From: Apteryx mantelli
Taxonomy: Eukaryota > Chordata > Aves > Apterygiformes > Apterygidae
Assembly: GCF_036417845.1 (NCBI RefSeq)
Contig: NC_089994.1
Coordinates: 10,124,001-10,188,000, forward strand
DNA length: 64,000 nt
Direction of reading: 5' to 3'
The notes beneath the pieces are model-generated. The model saw only the letters and a list, made by a program, of their open reading frames with translations. It was not told the origin of the DNA and did not search any database. A program made the translations under genes and the position numbers. Numbering within the stretch: position 1 is the first letter of the stretch; each line of letters begins with the position of its first letter. Below are positions 1 through 12,012 of the stretch, piece by piece.

Positions 1-181
1 ACTCAGCGCTGCCGTGTCCTGCTCCCCATGGGAAATGCTCTGCAGCTCCCTGCTCTGCTTGGCCATTTGCAGCACCCAGCTCTGCTGGACCCTGAGGTGG
101 CCCCAGCTCCTGCTGGGGTTTTGGGGGGAGGCAGCTCCCCAAAGCAGAGCTGCCCTCGCCTCTCCCCTCTCCTGCTCCACA

Positions 182-187
182 AATAAA
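182..187 (+). terminator. Possible polyadenylation signal at the left edge
   Basis: AATAAA followed within about 40 bp by a GT-rich stretch (gctgctgggtttggcc). In mammals GP1BB lies upstream of TBX1 on the same strand, so the first 200 bp could be the 3' end of such a gene. No coding sequence supports this. Confidence 0.2.
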
Positions 188-199
188 CAGGGAGGTGCT

Positions 200-3100
200 G
201 ACAGCTGCTGGGTTTGGCCAGGAGACTTTTGACAGAAAATTGAAGCCCCTGCTGTGACGGGGGAGCTGGAGGGGGATGCGGCGAGGCGAGGAAGCGGCCC
301 TGCACCGCACGGCCCCGGGTGCCTTCTCTGGACCCGGGGCAGGGGGTTTAACTGGGGACGTTGCGGGGGGGGGGGGTTGCCCCTGTGCTACGAAGGGGCT
401 GCGCTGCCGCGGCAAAGACACTAGGCAATGCCAATCCCACCCGGCCGCATCCCCGTGGCCGCCCGGTGCCGTGATGAACACCATCGCGGGCACGGTGGGG
501 CTGTGGTACCAGCACTGCGGGCAGAAACACCCGAAGAAGAGGAGTTTGTAGTGTAATTTTGAGGGGAAAAAGCCTGTAATTTCCTTGTGCTTTGGAAAGC
601 CGCTAGCAACTGCTGGAAAACCCTTACCAACCCCTGGGCGGTCCTGGTAATCACAGAGGCTCACGTGGCTCGGGGGATTTGTCGTAGTGTCTTGCGAGTT
701 TATCGCCCATTTCAGGAACTTGGGTAGAGTTTTAAGAAACTGGACCAGTGCTGGCGAGAGCCGAAACTTTGTCTGCTCCCCTCAGAAGCACAGTGACCAC
801 AGGGATGGAGTCGGGGAGCTGGGACAAGCAAATCATTCATCTTGAGGAAACCTCTGCACTTTTAAAGCAAATTCAAATATCAGCCTGATGCTCACCTGAG
901 CAGGGAGAGCTTTGAAAGCCCAGCCCAACATTTCCTTTCCTTTTCTTTCCTTTTTTTTCTTTTTTTCCTGGAGTAACTCATATGTAACATCTGGCATTCA
1001 TCTTTTCTTTCCTCCGCGCGCACGGCAGAAACCCTGGTGTGAGTCATGTCCATTTAAATATGGAAGCACATCATAAAACCTAATGGAGAGTCCAAAAGGT
1101 GAGCTTTTATGTGGTTAAAACTGAGAGAGAGGTCAAGATTGTTTGGTTTAAACACGGGGGGGTCACTTCGAGCGCGAAGGTGGTCCCTTAAGCCTTTAGA
1201 GAGGGCTGTTTGCTCGGCATGGGAGCCCAGCGCGGCGGGAAGGTGCCCTGCGGTTTTACCTGCCGGCTTGTGGTGGCCCCATGGAGAAGACATGTGAGCT
1301 GCGGCCCCTGGAGGGTCTCCAGCCGCCTGGAGAAGCGGGATCGGGGCCTGGATGCTGATGGGGACGATGGATCGTCACCTCACTCGCTGCACCAGACTGG
1401 CAGAGCTGTGAATTAAGTGGTTGCCCGTAAAAGCCTGCGTGTTTTATAGGGCAGAGAGGAGGAGCGGTGTTAACAATTCATTTTTGCCTTGTTAAACTCC
1501 CTATTTTGTTTTACTGACTCTGAAATACTGTTTAGCCATCCACTTATTACGGTTTTATTGGCGAGTTTTTAGTGACTAAACGCACTGTAAAGCAAACCGG
1601 CCGGGCTGGGCTGCTGGAAAGCTGCTGTTTGATCTCCGGACCCATTTGCCTGAAGCACTTTGGCTTGAGCCAACTTAAGCATCTGCGGCCTGTCCGAGAC
1701 CATGCGGTCCCGGCCCGGTCCCAGGACGGGGTTGGGTCCCGGTGGCTATCCCAGCTAAATCGGAAACTGTGCCACAGGCATCAGGGAGTCCCAGGCTGGG
1801 AAACGCGGGCAGGATCTGTCCCTCGGCTGTGGGAAGAGACCAGCGTGGAGCCTGGGGCTCCTCCTCGCTGATCCCCAGGGCAGGGGTGACTTTTGACTCT
1901 AAGCAAACAAGCTTGGGTTATTAAACCTGGATTATATCACTCTGGGTGATTGGTGTGGCTGAGATCAGGGCTCATCCTGGCCGTGGCGGGCACCAGAGTC
2001 GGTCTGTCCTGCGGACGCCCCCTCAGACGCCTGCTCCGAGCAGAGGCTGCAGGTGTAGGATGCCCCTTTTGCTGCCATTATTTTAATTGCAAAGTCCCTG
2101 ACGACCTAGGGGCTACAAGCACTTGGGGCCGCTCTGCGCTCCTACCTCCAGCCTTGTTTCCATTGCTATAACAGCATCCCTATTCACTGCCGCTGTCCCA
2201 GCTCGTCTAATGCTAGCGTGCCAAATGCGTTGACTAATATTAAGCCCCTTCCTCAGCTGTCTTTTGAATTTTCCACTATTTAATCCCCGGTCATTGAGTT
2301 TGCTCTGGGTTGGGTGGCTGGAGATGGCCATACCCCCGGCACAGTCATGAGTGAGGGCTGGTCCCCGGGGTGGTGGGAAAGCTCCCAGGTGACCCGTTGG
2401 TACATCTTGCTCCTGAGCACCACCGACCCCCAGGTCTGAGGTCTACAAGTGGCAGCGCAACACATGGCCTTGCTCCGGAGATGTGGGGTTGCTCCTCACA
2501 CCTCCTGCCACCCCCGGGGACAGGCAATACCCTTGTCTCCTGCCAACCTGCTCTGGTCCCGTCTTGCATGTGTTCATCCATCAGTGGGGAGCTGATCTCA
2601 AGGAGAGGCTGTCGTTCCTGGGGAGAGGGCGAAGCGGAGCTGGATTACTGTGCTCTGGCTAATCTGTGGTTTCGCCTCTGCTGAAGACATTTCCAAGTGC
2701 TTGGAAGAAGGTGCAATTTCATCTAACATCGCTCTGTCCTGTCTCTTGCTGCTTCCTGCCAAGAAACTGTCAGTTTGAGCAGAGTTTCCCATTTGCTTGT
2801 TCTTTGCTGTAGCATGAAGTCTGGGCTCAAGCCTGTTGCTCCTATGACTGCAGGAAAACAAATCCATCCTGCCCTCACGGCCAGAGCTGTGCCCGCGTGT
2901 CGCCAGGCCCTCGGGTTGCTCCTCCACTAGTCCTGGAGGCAGAGCAGAGGCTGAGGTCTGGTTTGCACATGGTCAATACCTGTCCCTGCCCTGGCTGACC
3001 TGCAGCCTTTTGCCTTGCCAGAGCTCGGAGAAGTGGGTAAGAGCCCGTCAAACAGGGCTGCGTTTAGACCCCGGCTTCTGAACGAGGGAGGGCATGAAGG

Positions 3101-6100
3101 CAGCTGGGTGCCAGCACCAGACCCTGGTTGCTCTCGCTTTTAAGCAGGGCGAGATGATGAGATTCATCGTGTTCCCTTGGCCCCAACTCTCCGTCACTGT
3201 CTCCCCTGCGTTTTCTTTCACTTTCAGGTACGAGGCTTGCTAGTCCTTCCAAGGGGTTTCTGTTCAGGCCTGGCGGAGATGCTGCCATGTGTTTTCCATT
3301 TTGATAACTCCCCTATGGTGTCTGTTATCACCCAAGTCTCTATTAAGATTTATTCCTGTTATTGTAGCAGTCATTTTCCCCAGTACATGTGCATTGTATT
3401 TGGAGAGAGTCATAACCGCTCTCCACATCCAACAGATGCTGCAGTCAGAGCGACTCCTGCTTCCATTTACCAGACCTTTCTGCTAATCTGGGATTTCACC
3501 AGTAACCACAAGCGCTGTTCGCTCCCGGAGGTTTCTCCCCGTCATTTCTTGGCTGCACTATGGCAAAGCACTGACCAGAGCTCCAGTCCTTCGCAAAGCT
3601 TCAGACAGGCTTCGCTCGACTTTGTTTTTCAGCCACTTTTCTGCTCAAAGCCACGGTAGGTTCCCGATCCCGATGCTGGGCAGGCTGAGCACACAGACCT
3701 AGCATGGTCAAGGGCTGACACTGGCCCCGTGGCTCCTGGTTGAGAGCCGCGGGACCCGCCGGGGCCGGCTCCCCTCGCTGGCAGGGTCAGATGAGGGTGG
3801 GCTGGGGAGGAGGACGTGGTCTGCAGGACCTGAGATGGAGCCATGGCACAGTGTTTAGGACCTGACGCAGGCAGGAGTCGGGGTCCCCTGCGTGAGTTTG
3901 GTGCTGCGCTTTGGCTTGCAGCCTCACGTCCTCCAGCTGCTGAGCAATATTCAGAGCACAGCCCTGGCTGGTGGAAAATCATCTAAATCGGAGCTCTTCC
4001 AGCAGGGCCACCCTGCAGCAGGGGACCTGGGGACACCAGGCCTACATGAGCAGCCCCGGTGAGCGGGCAAATACCCTGAGGGCAAACCAGCGCTGCCTTT
4101 CCCCTCCCCGGGACGCTGGCTTCGCCTTGCACATCCCTCCCCGCGCTCGCAGCCTTTGCTAGCATGTCTCAAGGGGTGATGACGTTGCTGAGCAGAGGCG
4201 GGGCAGGGCAGGATGATGCCGCAGCAGCATGACAATGGAAGCCAGAGTGTGATCTCCTGGCACCAAAGCACCCAGGCTCCAACCGAAGAGGAATACTACA
4301 AGGACGGACGTGGCTTGTTTTTCACCTCCAGCCTTTGCATCTCTGCCAGGGCACAGCGAGGCGCCTGCGAGCCAGCCTGGGACATCAAACGGGTCCCTGC
4401 AGCGCTGCCAAGAGGAGCCGAGGGGGCTCTTGGCAGCGGCCCCCTGCTGCAGCGCTGCCCCTTGGCAGGAGGGTACGAAAGCGATGCCACCCGTCGCAGG
4501 CAGCGAGCGCGGCGCGGGTCCCCTGCACGAGCCGGCCTGCCCGCGGCGTCCGCAGACCCTTCCCATTCGCCCCTCTTTCATCCAGTCGCAGCTTGGTCGG
4601 CTCGTACGGAAGAAAGGAGCTCCGAATGCTTTCCGGGCCTAATAATATCCATCAAAGCATTTCCAGGGCTGAGGCGAGGATATATGCTGCGGCACGCAGA
4701 GCAGGAAATGGGCTCGGGTTTTCCAGCGCTGCCTCTTCCAGCCGGAGCAAACCACGAGATCACGGGAGGACGAGAGCGCCGCGCTCGTGGCTTTGTTTGC
4801 CCCAGAAGGAATTGATTTGATGAGAAAGGAAATTGGCTTTCTTTAATCTGTCCTTGTGCAAATTCCGCAGAGGAAGGCGCGAGCCGGGCCGTGCTGGCAC
4901 GGAAAGGCCCTGCTGCTGCTCCGGCGGTTCCCGGCACTGAACCACCCTTCAGTGCCACCCGCTCCATGCTATTTGCAGGCACGGCGGTGCTTCCCAGACC
5001 TCAGCCCGTGGGAAGCAACCGCGCTTTGCCAGCGCCAGGCTTGCTCCTGCAGAAGTCACAAACAACCTGTTTTCTTCTAATTTCTGGGCAGTCTGACTGT
5101 GCGTCTCCCATCATTTGTCCTAGCAGGCTCTCAGACAGGTTTTGGGAAAGGAGGATGTTCCTCAGGCATCAGCCACATATGAGAATCGCTTAGATCAGTC
5201 ACTGTTCTCCATTAAAAATACTCAGAGTCTCAAGAAACGTACAGTTAACTTCCCCTCTCTGTTCCCCCAAACCTTCTCCGCTTAGTGTCTGGCTATGGAA
5301 AATCAGGATTGGGGCTGAAGCGTTAGTGTTCTTTCAAGAACACTTTTGCTTTCTAAAAAGAAAAGTAAACTGTGGATATTATTTCAAGAAAACAATTATC
5401 ACTTAAAAAAAAAGAAAAATTCCCCAGGAACATGGATTTCTGACCAGTTTCAGGCAGGTATTTCGGCTGAAAAGGGGGAAATGAATGTAGTAAGTAGGAA
5501 GAACAAGAGTTAACTAAGACTTTGCCAGAGAAGACCTAGAAAGGGTGCTGTGTTATTTTATGTAACAAAACCTAAAAATACAACAAATAAATTGTGCAGA
5601 AGCTTAAGCCAAAATTATCCTGGATCCCTTTCAATGCCAAACAGCTTTCCCAAGGTGACTGCACATCATCACTGCTGCTTACACAGGAGGACACTGAGAC
5701 ACAACTAGGAAAGGGACTAAAATATGCCTAGTAATTCTGGATGTCCTTGTTTTGAACCTCTCATTTGAGCCATTGCGAAAGGACCTGGCTTGCAGAAAAG
5801 TATGTTGACCCTCTTCCCCTTCTAAGCACAGGGGTGCCAAGCCAGGATTGTAGAAACTCAAGAGAGGTCAAAATCCCACTTGGAAGGCATGAGTGGAGTG
5901 AGGAAACGCCTCTTCCGGCTTCCCACGGGGTGGGAGATGGACCAGCTCTCCCCGCTGTCCTGGGGCACCATCACCATCCTCGCCACCATATTCAAGATGG
6001 AAGACTGATGCGTTAGAAATACTGGCCGAAGCGCTGAGACGAGCTTGCTCTGCTCTCCCCTTTCCTGGCTGAAGACTTGTCGCTCATGTTGCAGGAATGT

Positions 6101-7995
6101 GGCCCCCGCTTCCCATCAGCCAAGGGAAAATAAACTCTGCTTTCCACTCTCTCACCAGCCGAGGAGCTCCCTCAGGCCCTCTGCCCGGCGGTGCTGGCAG
6201 AGACCGCTGGGGCGGGACCCCACGGTACCAACCTGGCACATCCGCACTGTGCCCTGGGCGCAGATCCAGGGAGCCTGGGAGCCAGGATGCTACAGATATT
6301 TCTCTCACTAGAGAGAGAAATAAACCCTTAAGAGCCAAACTCCACCGATCCTGCTCCCAGCCACGAGCCCATTGGGCTCCAATGTGTAGCTCCCTCTTAG
6401 ACGCTTCCAACCTTTCCACAGCCAGTCGTTTGCATTAGACGAATTCACAAGCGCCAAACCACCAAGGATTATTCAACGCAAAGGCGCAGCCTCGCTCGGG
6501 AAGTCCTTGAGTCACCGGCGCGGGGGGACTAGTCTGGCGAAGCGCTGCTGCGTGCTTGTCCCGCTCGTACAGGCTTCCCCAGGCGCCGCTGGTGCCGAGG
6601 CGGGAAAGCGCACGGCGCTGCTGTGATCAAACGCTCCTGCACCGCTCGCAGGCTTGAAAGGCTCAGCTGCGGCTCAGCGCAAGCGCCCGGGGTCACTCTT
6701 GGGCTGAGCAGATAGCGTGCCGGGAGGTGTTATTTAGTGACTACGCCTGCTTTAGCCAAAGCTTCACACGTGCAAACCCTACTTTCCTACCATGCCCAGC
6801 CACTCACCAGCTGTATAAAAGGGGGAAAAGAGAATAGGTTTTTTTCCCTGAAGAAATATCCCCAGGTTCCTGCAGCCTTGGATGTTCACTCAGTGGGGCC
6901 CCGGCTTCCCAGGGGCACGGCATTTCAGGGATGCTGTGGGTCTTGTGCAGGTTGTAAAGTCCCCGTGAGCAAACCCGAAGGCGCCTCTATAGTGCCTGGG
7001 CCGCACGTCCAACCGCTGGCGCTCGGACGCTGGGCTGCTCCCCGCGCGCAGCTCCTCGTGCCCTCGCCGCCTCCATCTCCCCCCGGCACGGTCCCCGGGC
7101 TCGGATCGCTCTGCCGCGGAGGCAGGGCCAGCCACACCAGCTGTGCTGCCTGGGGGGAAGCGATCAACCACGCGTCGGCCGTGGCGGGACGCCGGGGCTC
7201 GCGCTTCCCCCAGTGCCGCCTACCACAGGGCTGTCCCCTTCTCCTGGAAAAGCACCTTTTTGAAGGCCTTCGTCCCTGCTGAGCACGGCGCTCCTTGCAG
7301 AGCCTGCCTGCCTGTCCGGTGGCTTCTGCCCGGCACGGGTTTTTTACAGGCTTGGAGCAAGGCGTCGAGAGCGTGCACAGCCCTCGCGGCCGAGCAGAGC
7401 GTTTGATGCCCTGGAGGAGAGGCCGCGCAGCCCTGCTCCCCAGCTCGGCGCGCACGCGCCCGGTATGTTCCCCGCTGGCCGAGCGCGTCCCATATCGGTG
7501 ACAGCCAGCTGGTACCTAAAGAAATCTGAGCCAACGTCTCCTGGGAGGGCACGGGAACACTGTTGGATTGGGTTCCTGCGCACAGCCGCGGCGTGACCAG
7601 GGGATGCGGCCCGTGGCCGAGCAAGGGGCCTGCGAATGCCCCCAGCGCACCTCGTCCGGGGCACGCGCGAGGAGGAGGAGGAGGAGAAGGAGAAGAGAGT
7701 GAAGCAAGCTCAGAGAAGCAAGCGCAGCCAGCGTGTTTCTCTGTTAGAAGCAACGCTGCCCTTTACGGACAAACACGGGCTCCAGCAAGGCCTCGGGCTC
7801 GTCTCCGGGTCCGGGTGCGCTCCCTGAGATCGCTCTCTCCCTCGCGTCTCCAATGTGCGTGAGCTGCCCCCAGTGACAGCGCGGAGCCCGGCTGCCTCTC
7901 GGCTGGAGCCGGTCCAGAGGTTCAGCTCCAGCAGTGACGCACAGAGAAAAATCTCTGGGATGGAGTGAGCCAGTTTTTATGCCGGATTGGATTCG
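200..7995. other. Non-coding upstream DNA
   Basis: About 7.8 kb with moderate GC content. The open frames are short, overlap on opposite strands and show no recognisable domain. Features of note are a 12-G run (365-376), an AT-rich stretch (5300-5620), isolated AATAAA hexamers (about 6127 and 6320) and the orphan TATA box at 6814. I see no gene. Confidence 0.6.
6814..6822 (+). promoter_or_regulatory. Orphan consensus TATA box
   Basis: TATAAAAGG matches the TATA consensus exactly and is followed by GGG and an A-rich stretch. No gene downstream can be assigned to it, and it could be a chance match. Confidence 0.25.
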
Positions 7996-8001
7996 AAGAA
8001 G

Positions 8002-8017
8002 CAGCTGACGTCAGCTG
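8002..8017. promoter_or_regulatory. Perfect 16-bp palindrome: CRE flanked by E-boxes
   Basis: CAGCTGACGTCAGCTG is its own reverse complement. The centre is a consensus CRE/ATF site (TGACGTCA, 8006-8013), flanked on both sides by CAGCTG E-boxes that share its outer bases. Binding is inferred from motif match only. Confidence 0.5.
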
Positions 8018-8154
8018 AAGCATCCATTCCTTATGGTGCTTGGGTCAAGTTTGCAATGTGTCCCGTGAAATACCCAGCAATGCAGGGCGAGGATTTCTCC
8101 CAGCAGGAGCCCTGGAAATTGTGCAGCCTCCCACTTGCAGGCTGAGCCCTGCTG

Positions 8155-8235
8155 ATTATCGTGCGTGTTAATTTGTTTGTGCTAACGTACCGTGTTGTGT
8201 TAGTAATTAATATATAACATCATCTGCCAGACAAA
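8155..8235. promoter_or_regulatory. Candidate AT-rich upstream element with forkhead-like site
   Basis: TTAATTTGTTTGTGC (8168-8182) contains a forkhead-like TTTGTTTG core and is followed by TAATTAATATATAA (8203-8216). It lies about 8 kb before TBX1 in GC-richer DNA. Mouse Tbx1 is known to have an upstream forkhead-dependent enhancer; equivalence to this site is a guess. Confidence 0.25.
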
Positions 8236-8239
8236 AACC

Positions 8240-10430
8240 CCACTAAAACATAGCAGCTCCAGAACAAGCAATGTGGATCTGCTCTTTGCCATGACAGTCA
8301 GAGGAGGCATGCTGGGACAACAGGGAATATCAGGGATCATTTAATGCCCTATTAGAAAAGGGAAAACTCCCTGCAGGGAAAACGTCCTTGCAGGAGAGTT
8401 TACAGCAGTGCAGCAGCTGTGAGCAGGGAGTTTTGGGGACCCCACACCTCCTGCAGCTGGCTGAACTCAGTAACGCTCCCTGCACGCGAGGACGGTGCCC
8501 GTCTACCCGCGGCCACGTTGCGCTGCCCTGCTTGGAAGCAAACCAAGACTAAACCAACCTGCGTGGCTCAAGCAGCTCCACCAGCGCAAAGCGTTTGTGC
8601 GGATCAGGCCTCATTGACCGAATCAAAACGAGAACAAGCCTGGCTTAAGCCAAAATAAATGTCTGCACAGGATACTGCTGTGGGGCTGAGTGAATATAAA
8701 CCTTCGGTGCAACAACCACAACTGAGTCACGCAGCCTCCTTTTCCCTCCAGTGACTCGGTTTCGAGCGGACGGTGTTTCTGGCTGCCTGAAAGCAGCTCT
8801 CGCCCCGCTGGCAGGATCTAGCAAGAAGCAGTGAGGTCGCTCTGCTTTCCTCCGGGTGCAACGCGGCGGCAGTTGCGCAGCAGGGTGCAGCGGCTGCAGA
8901 GCGCAGCAGGGTCTCCTCGCCGCCCTTCACCCAAGCTTGCACCGCGACGAGGAAATATGCTCGAATTGAGCTATTTTGGGCATCTCCGTGTCAGACGGGG
9001 GGGGGTCCTTCTTTCAAACTAAAAGCACCTCACTTCCCTTTAGTTGCAGCCCCGTTCCCCTGCGTGACCGAGGTGCGGTGGCGGCCCGGCGAGCGCGCTC
9101 CCTCTTCCCGCACGCAGAAGCCGAGGGTGCGAGCCAGGAAAGGGCCAGGCCGCAGGGACGGGGCAGGAGTCTGCTTGCGTGGAGCGCGGCCGATGTGCGC
9201 ATGAGACCCAGGCAGCGCAGGAGCACCCCGTGAAGAGCTTTTCAGTGGCATTAATAAACAGTGCAGCAAGGGGGCTGGAGGAGCGGGGGGAAAGCGGGAC
9301 GGGCTCCGTCTGGCAACCCCCAGCAGCACACCCGAGCGTACAGGCTGCAGCAGGACGTTAGATTTTTTGTTTATTTATTTTCTTACTAGCTTTCTATTGC
9401 TGTTGGGATATACCTTACATTTCTGTAGATTTGTGGGCTGCTGAGGGAGGCTGCCTGGGCAGCGGGTGGTCTGCAGAGCCCTGCCAGCAGGGCTTTCACC
9501 TGGGAAAGGGGCTTGTGGGGGGCCGTGTCCAGAGGGGGACGGGACAGGGCAGGCAGATTGCCGGGGGGGGGGGGGGGGCTGAGCTGGTCGCTTGCTAATT
9601 CCCTCCAAACCCTCTGCGTCCCTCACCACATCCCCTCTCCTCCCGGGCTGGGTGTTTTCCAGCCTCTCTCAGAGCCACTTTGCTCTCAGGGGCTCTTTTT
9701 CCCCCTCCTGATGGGATGTATTCCCCCCTCAAAGACTCACCACAAGGCATAAGGATAGTGGCCCCTCAGCTTGTTTGCTGCCCCATGAGTGGCCAGGGCA
9801 GATGGGGGGTCCCCGCACCCCCCCAGCGCTGCACCCTGCAGACCTGCCTCTTCCCAGCAGCTTCCCCCAGGATCGGACCAGCTGCTCTGGCAGCACCACC
9901 CGGGCTGAGCCCAGACCCCAGTTTTGGGACCCCAAACTGTGGTCCATGATGGGGCGACCGCACTGTGGGAGAGTGCGGATGTCGTGCTGGAGCGGTGTGA
10001 GCAATCATCAGAAGGGGGAAAAAAGGAAAGAATAAAAGAGGGGAAAAGGGAGAAAGGAAAGGGAGAAACCCTGCCGGCTGTGTGCCGGGCAGGGCGGCTG
10101 ACAGGTTTATTTCTGAGAATTTCCCCGTGCGTGATCTCTACATTGGGATCTGCAGGCAAGCGACCCCATAAAACCAGCCCCAAATCTCCATAGCAAATAA
10201 CGCAGAGCCCAGGCTGGCAAGCGGGAGCCGGCGGGGGCGCAGGGGCCAGCCCCGCTCCCCCGGCCCGCCGAGCCCGTGCCCGCTGCGGGGTCCCAGGCCG
10301 CAGAGCCCCGCAGAGCCCCGCAGCCCCGGGCACTGCCCAGGCACCTCGCTGCCTGTGAGTGAGCAAGGACTGGTACTTGTGAGGATTGCTCTGACTACAG
10401 TAATAATTACTTGTTCTTAGAATCTCTGTC
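8240..10430. other. Non-coding upstream DNA
   Basis: No coding sequence is recognised. A TTGTTTATTTATTTTC stretch (9367-9382) contains a forkhead-like TGTTTAT. A 16-G run lies at 9563-9578. A purine-rich stretch at 10013-10065 is the reverse in strand bias of the pyrimidine tracts that follow. Confidence 0.55.
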
Positions 10431-10431
10431 G

Positions 10432-10797
10432 TCCAGGGCTTCTCTCTTTTCTTGCTTGCTTGCTTGCCTGCTTGTTTTAATTCTCTCTTTCTTTCTCTTT
10501 CATCCTCTTGTTCTTTCTCTCCCTCTTTCTTTTTCTCTCTTTCTTTATCTCTTCCTCTTTCTTTGTTTCTTTGTCTTTCTTTGTGTCTTTCTTTCTCCCT
10601 CTCTTTCTCTCTCTCTCTCGTCTTTCTTGTTCTCTTTGATCGTTCTCTTTTTTTTATCTTTTATTTTCTATTCTTTTTCTCTAGTCTCGTCTTTTCTTTT
10701 CTTTTCTTTTCTTTTCTTTTTCTTTTTCTTTTTCTTTTTCTTTTTCTTTTTCTTTTTCTTTTTCTTTTCTTTTCTTCTTCTTTTCCTCGCTTTCTGC
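10432..10797 (+). repeat. Polypyrimidine tract 1 with CTTTT and CTTTTT tandem repeats
   Basis: The plus strand is almost purely C and T. From 10691 six CTTTT units are followed by about eight CTTTTT units. Such mirror-symmetric purine/pyrimidine tracts can form intramolecular triplex DNA. The Phe/Ser/Leu-rich frames across it are not genes. Confidence 0.9.
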
Positions 10798-10799
10798 CC

Positions 10800-11385
10800 T
10801 AGCCCCTGATTCCCAGACCCTGCCCGGCAGGACGCCGCGGCCGGGAAGGCGGCAGGGAGCCAGGCCGGGAGGGAGCCGCTCCGGCCGCAGGTGCCCCAGC
10901 CCCGCTCCGGCCCGGCGCCGCGGAGGGGCCGCGCTCCGCGGGGCGCCGCGCACCTGCCGCGCAGCGGAGCGGGGCTGCGCGCCCCCGGGGCTGGGCCGGG
11001 CCGGGCCGGGGCGGCTAAAGCCGCTCGGCACCGAGCGCGGCGGGCGGCGGGGCCGCGCCGACGGGGCGCGGGGCGGGGGCTGCGGCCGGGCCGGGGTCGG
11101 GGCCGGGGTCCTCCGGCCGCGGCACCCCGGAGCCCGTGGGACCCCCGGAGCCCGCGGGGCCGGGCGGGCGCGGAGGCGGCCGGCGCCCCGGGCCGTCCGG
11201 CGGCAGCGGGTCGCTAGCGCGGTACCGGCGAGGGGGCGAAGGGATCGGGCCGGGCCGCCGCCGGCAGCGGATCGCGGAGGAACCACCCCGGAGCCGAAAC
11301 CGCTTAACGTCAGGGGAAGCGGGTCGCCAAAGCGCGCCTCGCCGCAGAGCAGCGGCACCGTCGCCTCCCTCGACTCCCTGCTGCC
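10800..11385. other. Short CpG island between two pyrimidine tracts
   Basis: About 590 bp of GC- and CpG-rich sequence lies between two long CT-rich tracts. It contains several GGGCCGGGCCGGG runs. It may be a separate CpG island, perhaps an upstream promoter. No supported coding sequence is present. Confidence 0.55.
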
Positions 11386-11845
11386 TTTTTCTTTCGTTCT
11401 TTCTGTCTTTGCCTTTCTGTATTTCTGTCTTTCGCTGTCCCTCTTTTTCTCGTTGCTTTCTCTTTGTCTTTTTCTTTCTTCCTTCCTTTCTTTGTTTCTT
11501 TTTTATTTTCTTTTCCTTTCTTTCCTTTTTCTTTTTCTTTCCTTTTCCTTTTCCTTCTTTTCTTTCTCTTATTCTTTCGCTCGTTCTTTATTTCCTTTAT
11601 TATTTATTTATTTATTTATTTTATTTCTCTCTCTCTGTTTCTCTCTTTTTCTTTCTTTATTTCTTCCTTTAATTCTTTATTTCATTATCTTTCTTTCTTG
11701 CTTGTTTATTTGCTTGCTTTTTCTCTCTCCTTTTCTTTCTCTTTCTTACTTTTTCTGCCTTTTTCTGTCTTTCTTTCCTTCTTTTTTTTTCTTTCTTTCT
11801 TCTTTCTTTCCTTCTTGTTTTCTTTCTGTCTTTCTGTGTTCCTCG
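11386..11845 (+). repeat. Polypyrimidine tract 2 (CTTT-rich)
   Basis: About 460 bp of C/T-rich sequence with TTTC, TTCC and TTTATT variants, on the same strand as tract 1. It is less regular and interrupted by TTTATTTATT. It probably arose by microsatellite expansion and decay. Confidence 0.85.
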
Positions 11846-11924
11846 GTGAGACCTGGTCAACGGTATATTTGGGTTTTAGATCTGTTAAACAGATTTGTTA
11901 ATTTCAGCTCCTACATTTCCAACG

Positions 11925-12012
11925 TCGATTGCAAAATAATCATAATAATCGTAGTAGTAGTAATACTGATGATAATGATAATAATAATAACAGTAATAGT
12001 AACAATCGATAA
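11925..12012 (+). repeat. Imperfect AT-rich trinucleotide repeats
   Basis: Runs of AAT, GTA, GAT and ATA units (aataatcataataat, gtagtagtagtaat, gataataataataac). A shorter TTATTATTATT stretch lies at 12175-12185. This is degenerate microsatellite DNA joining the pyrimidine tract to the CpG island. Confidence 0.7.

Noticed and set aside
3177-3659. 160-codon plus-strand open frame in the upstream region
   Set aside because: No family resemblance, no splice context, and an overlapping frame of similar quality. Probably chance.
9737-10366. 209-codon minus-strand open frame
   Set aside because: Low-complexity content and overlap with frames on the other strand; no domain recognised.
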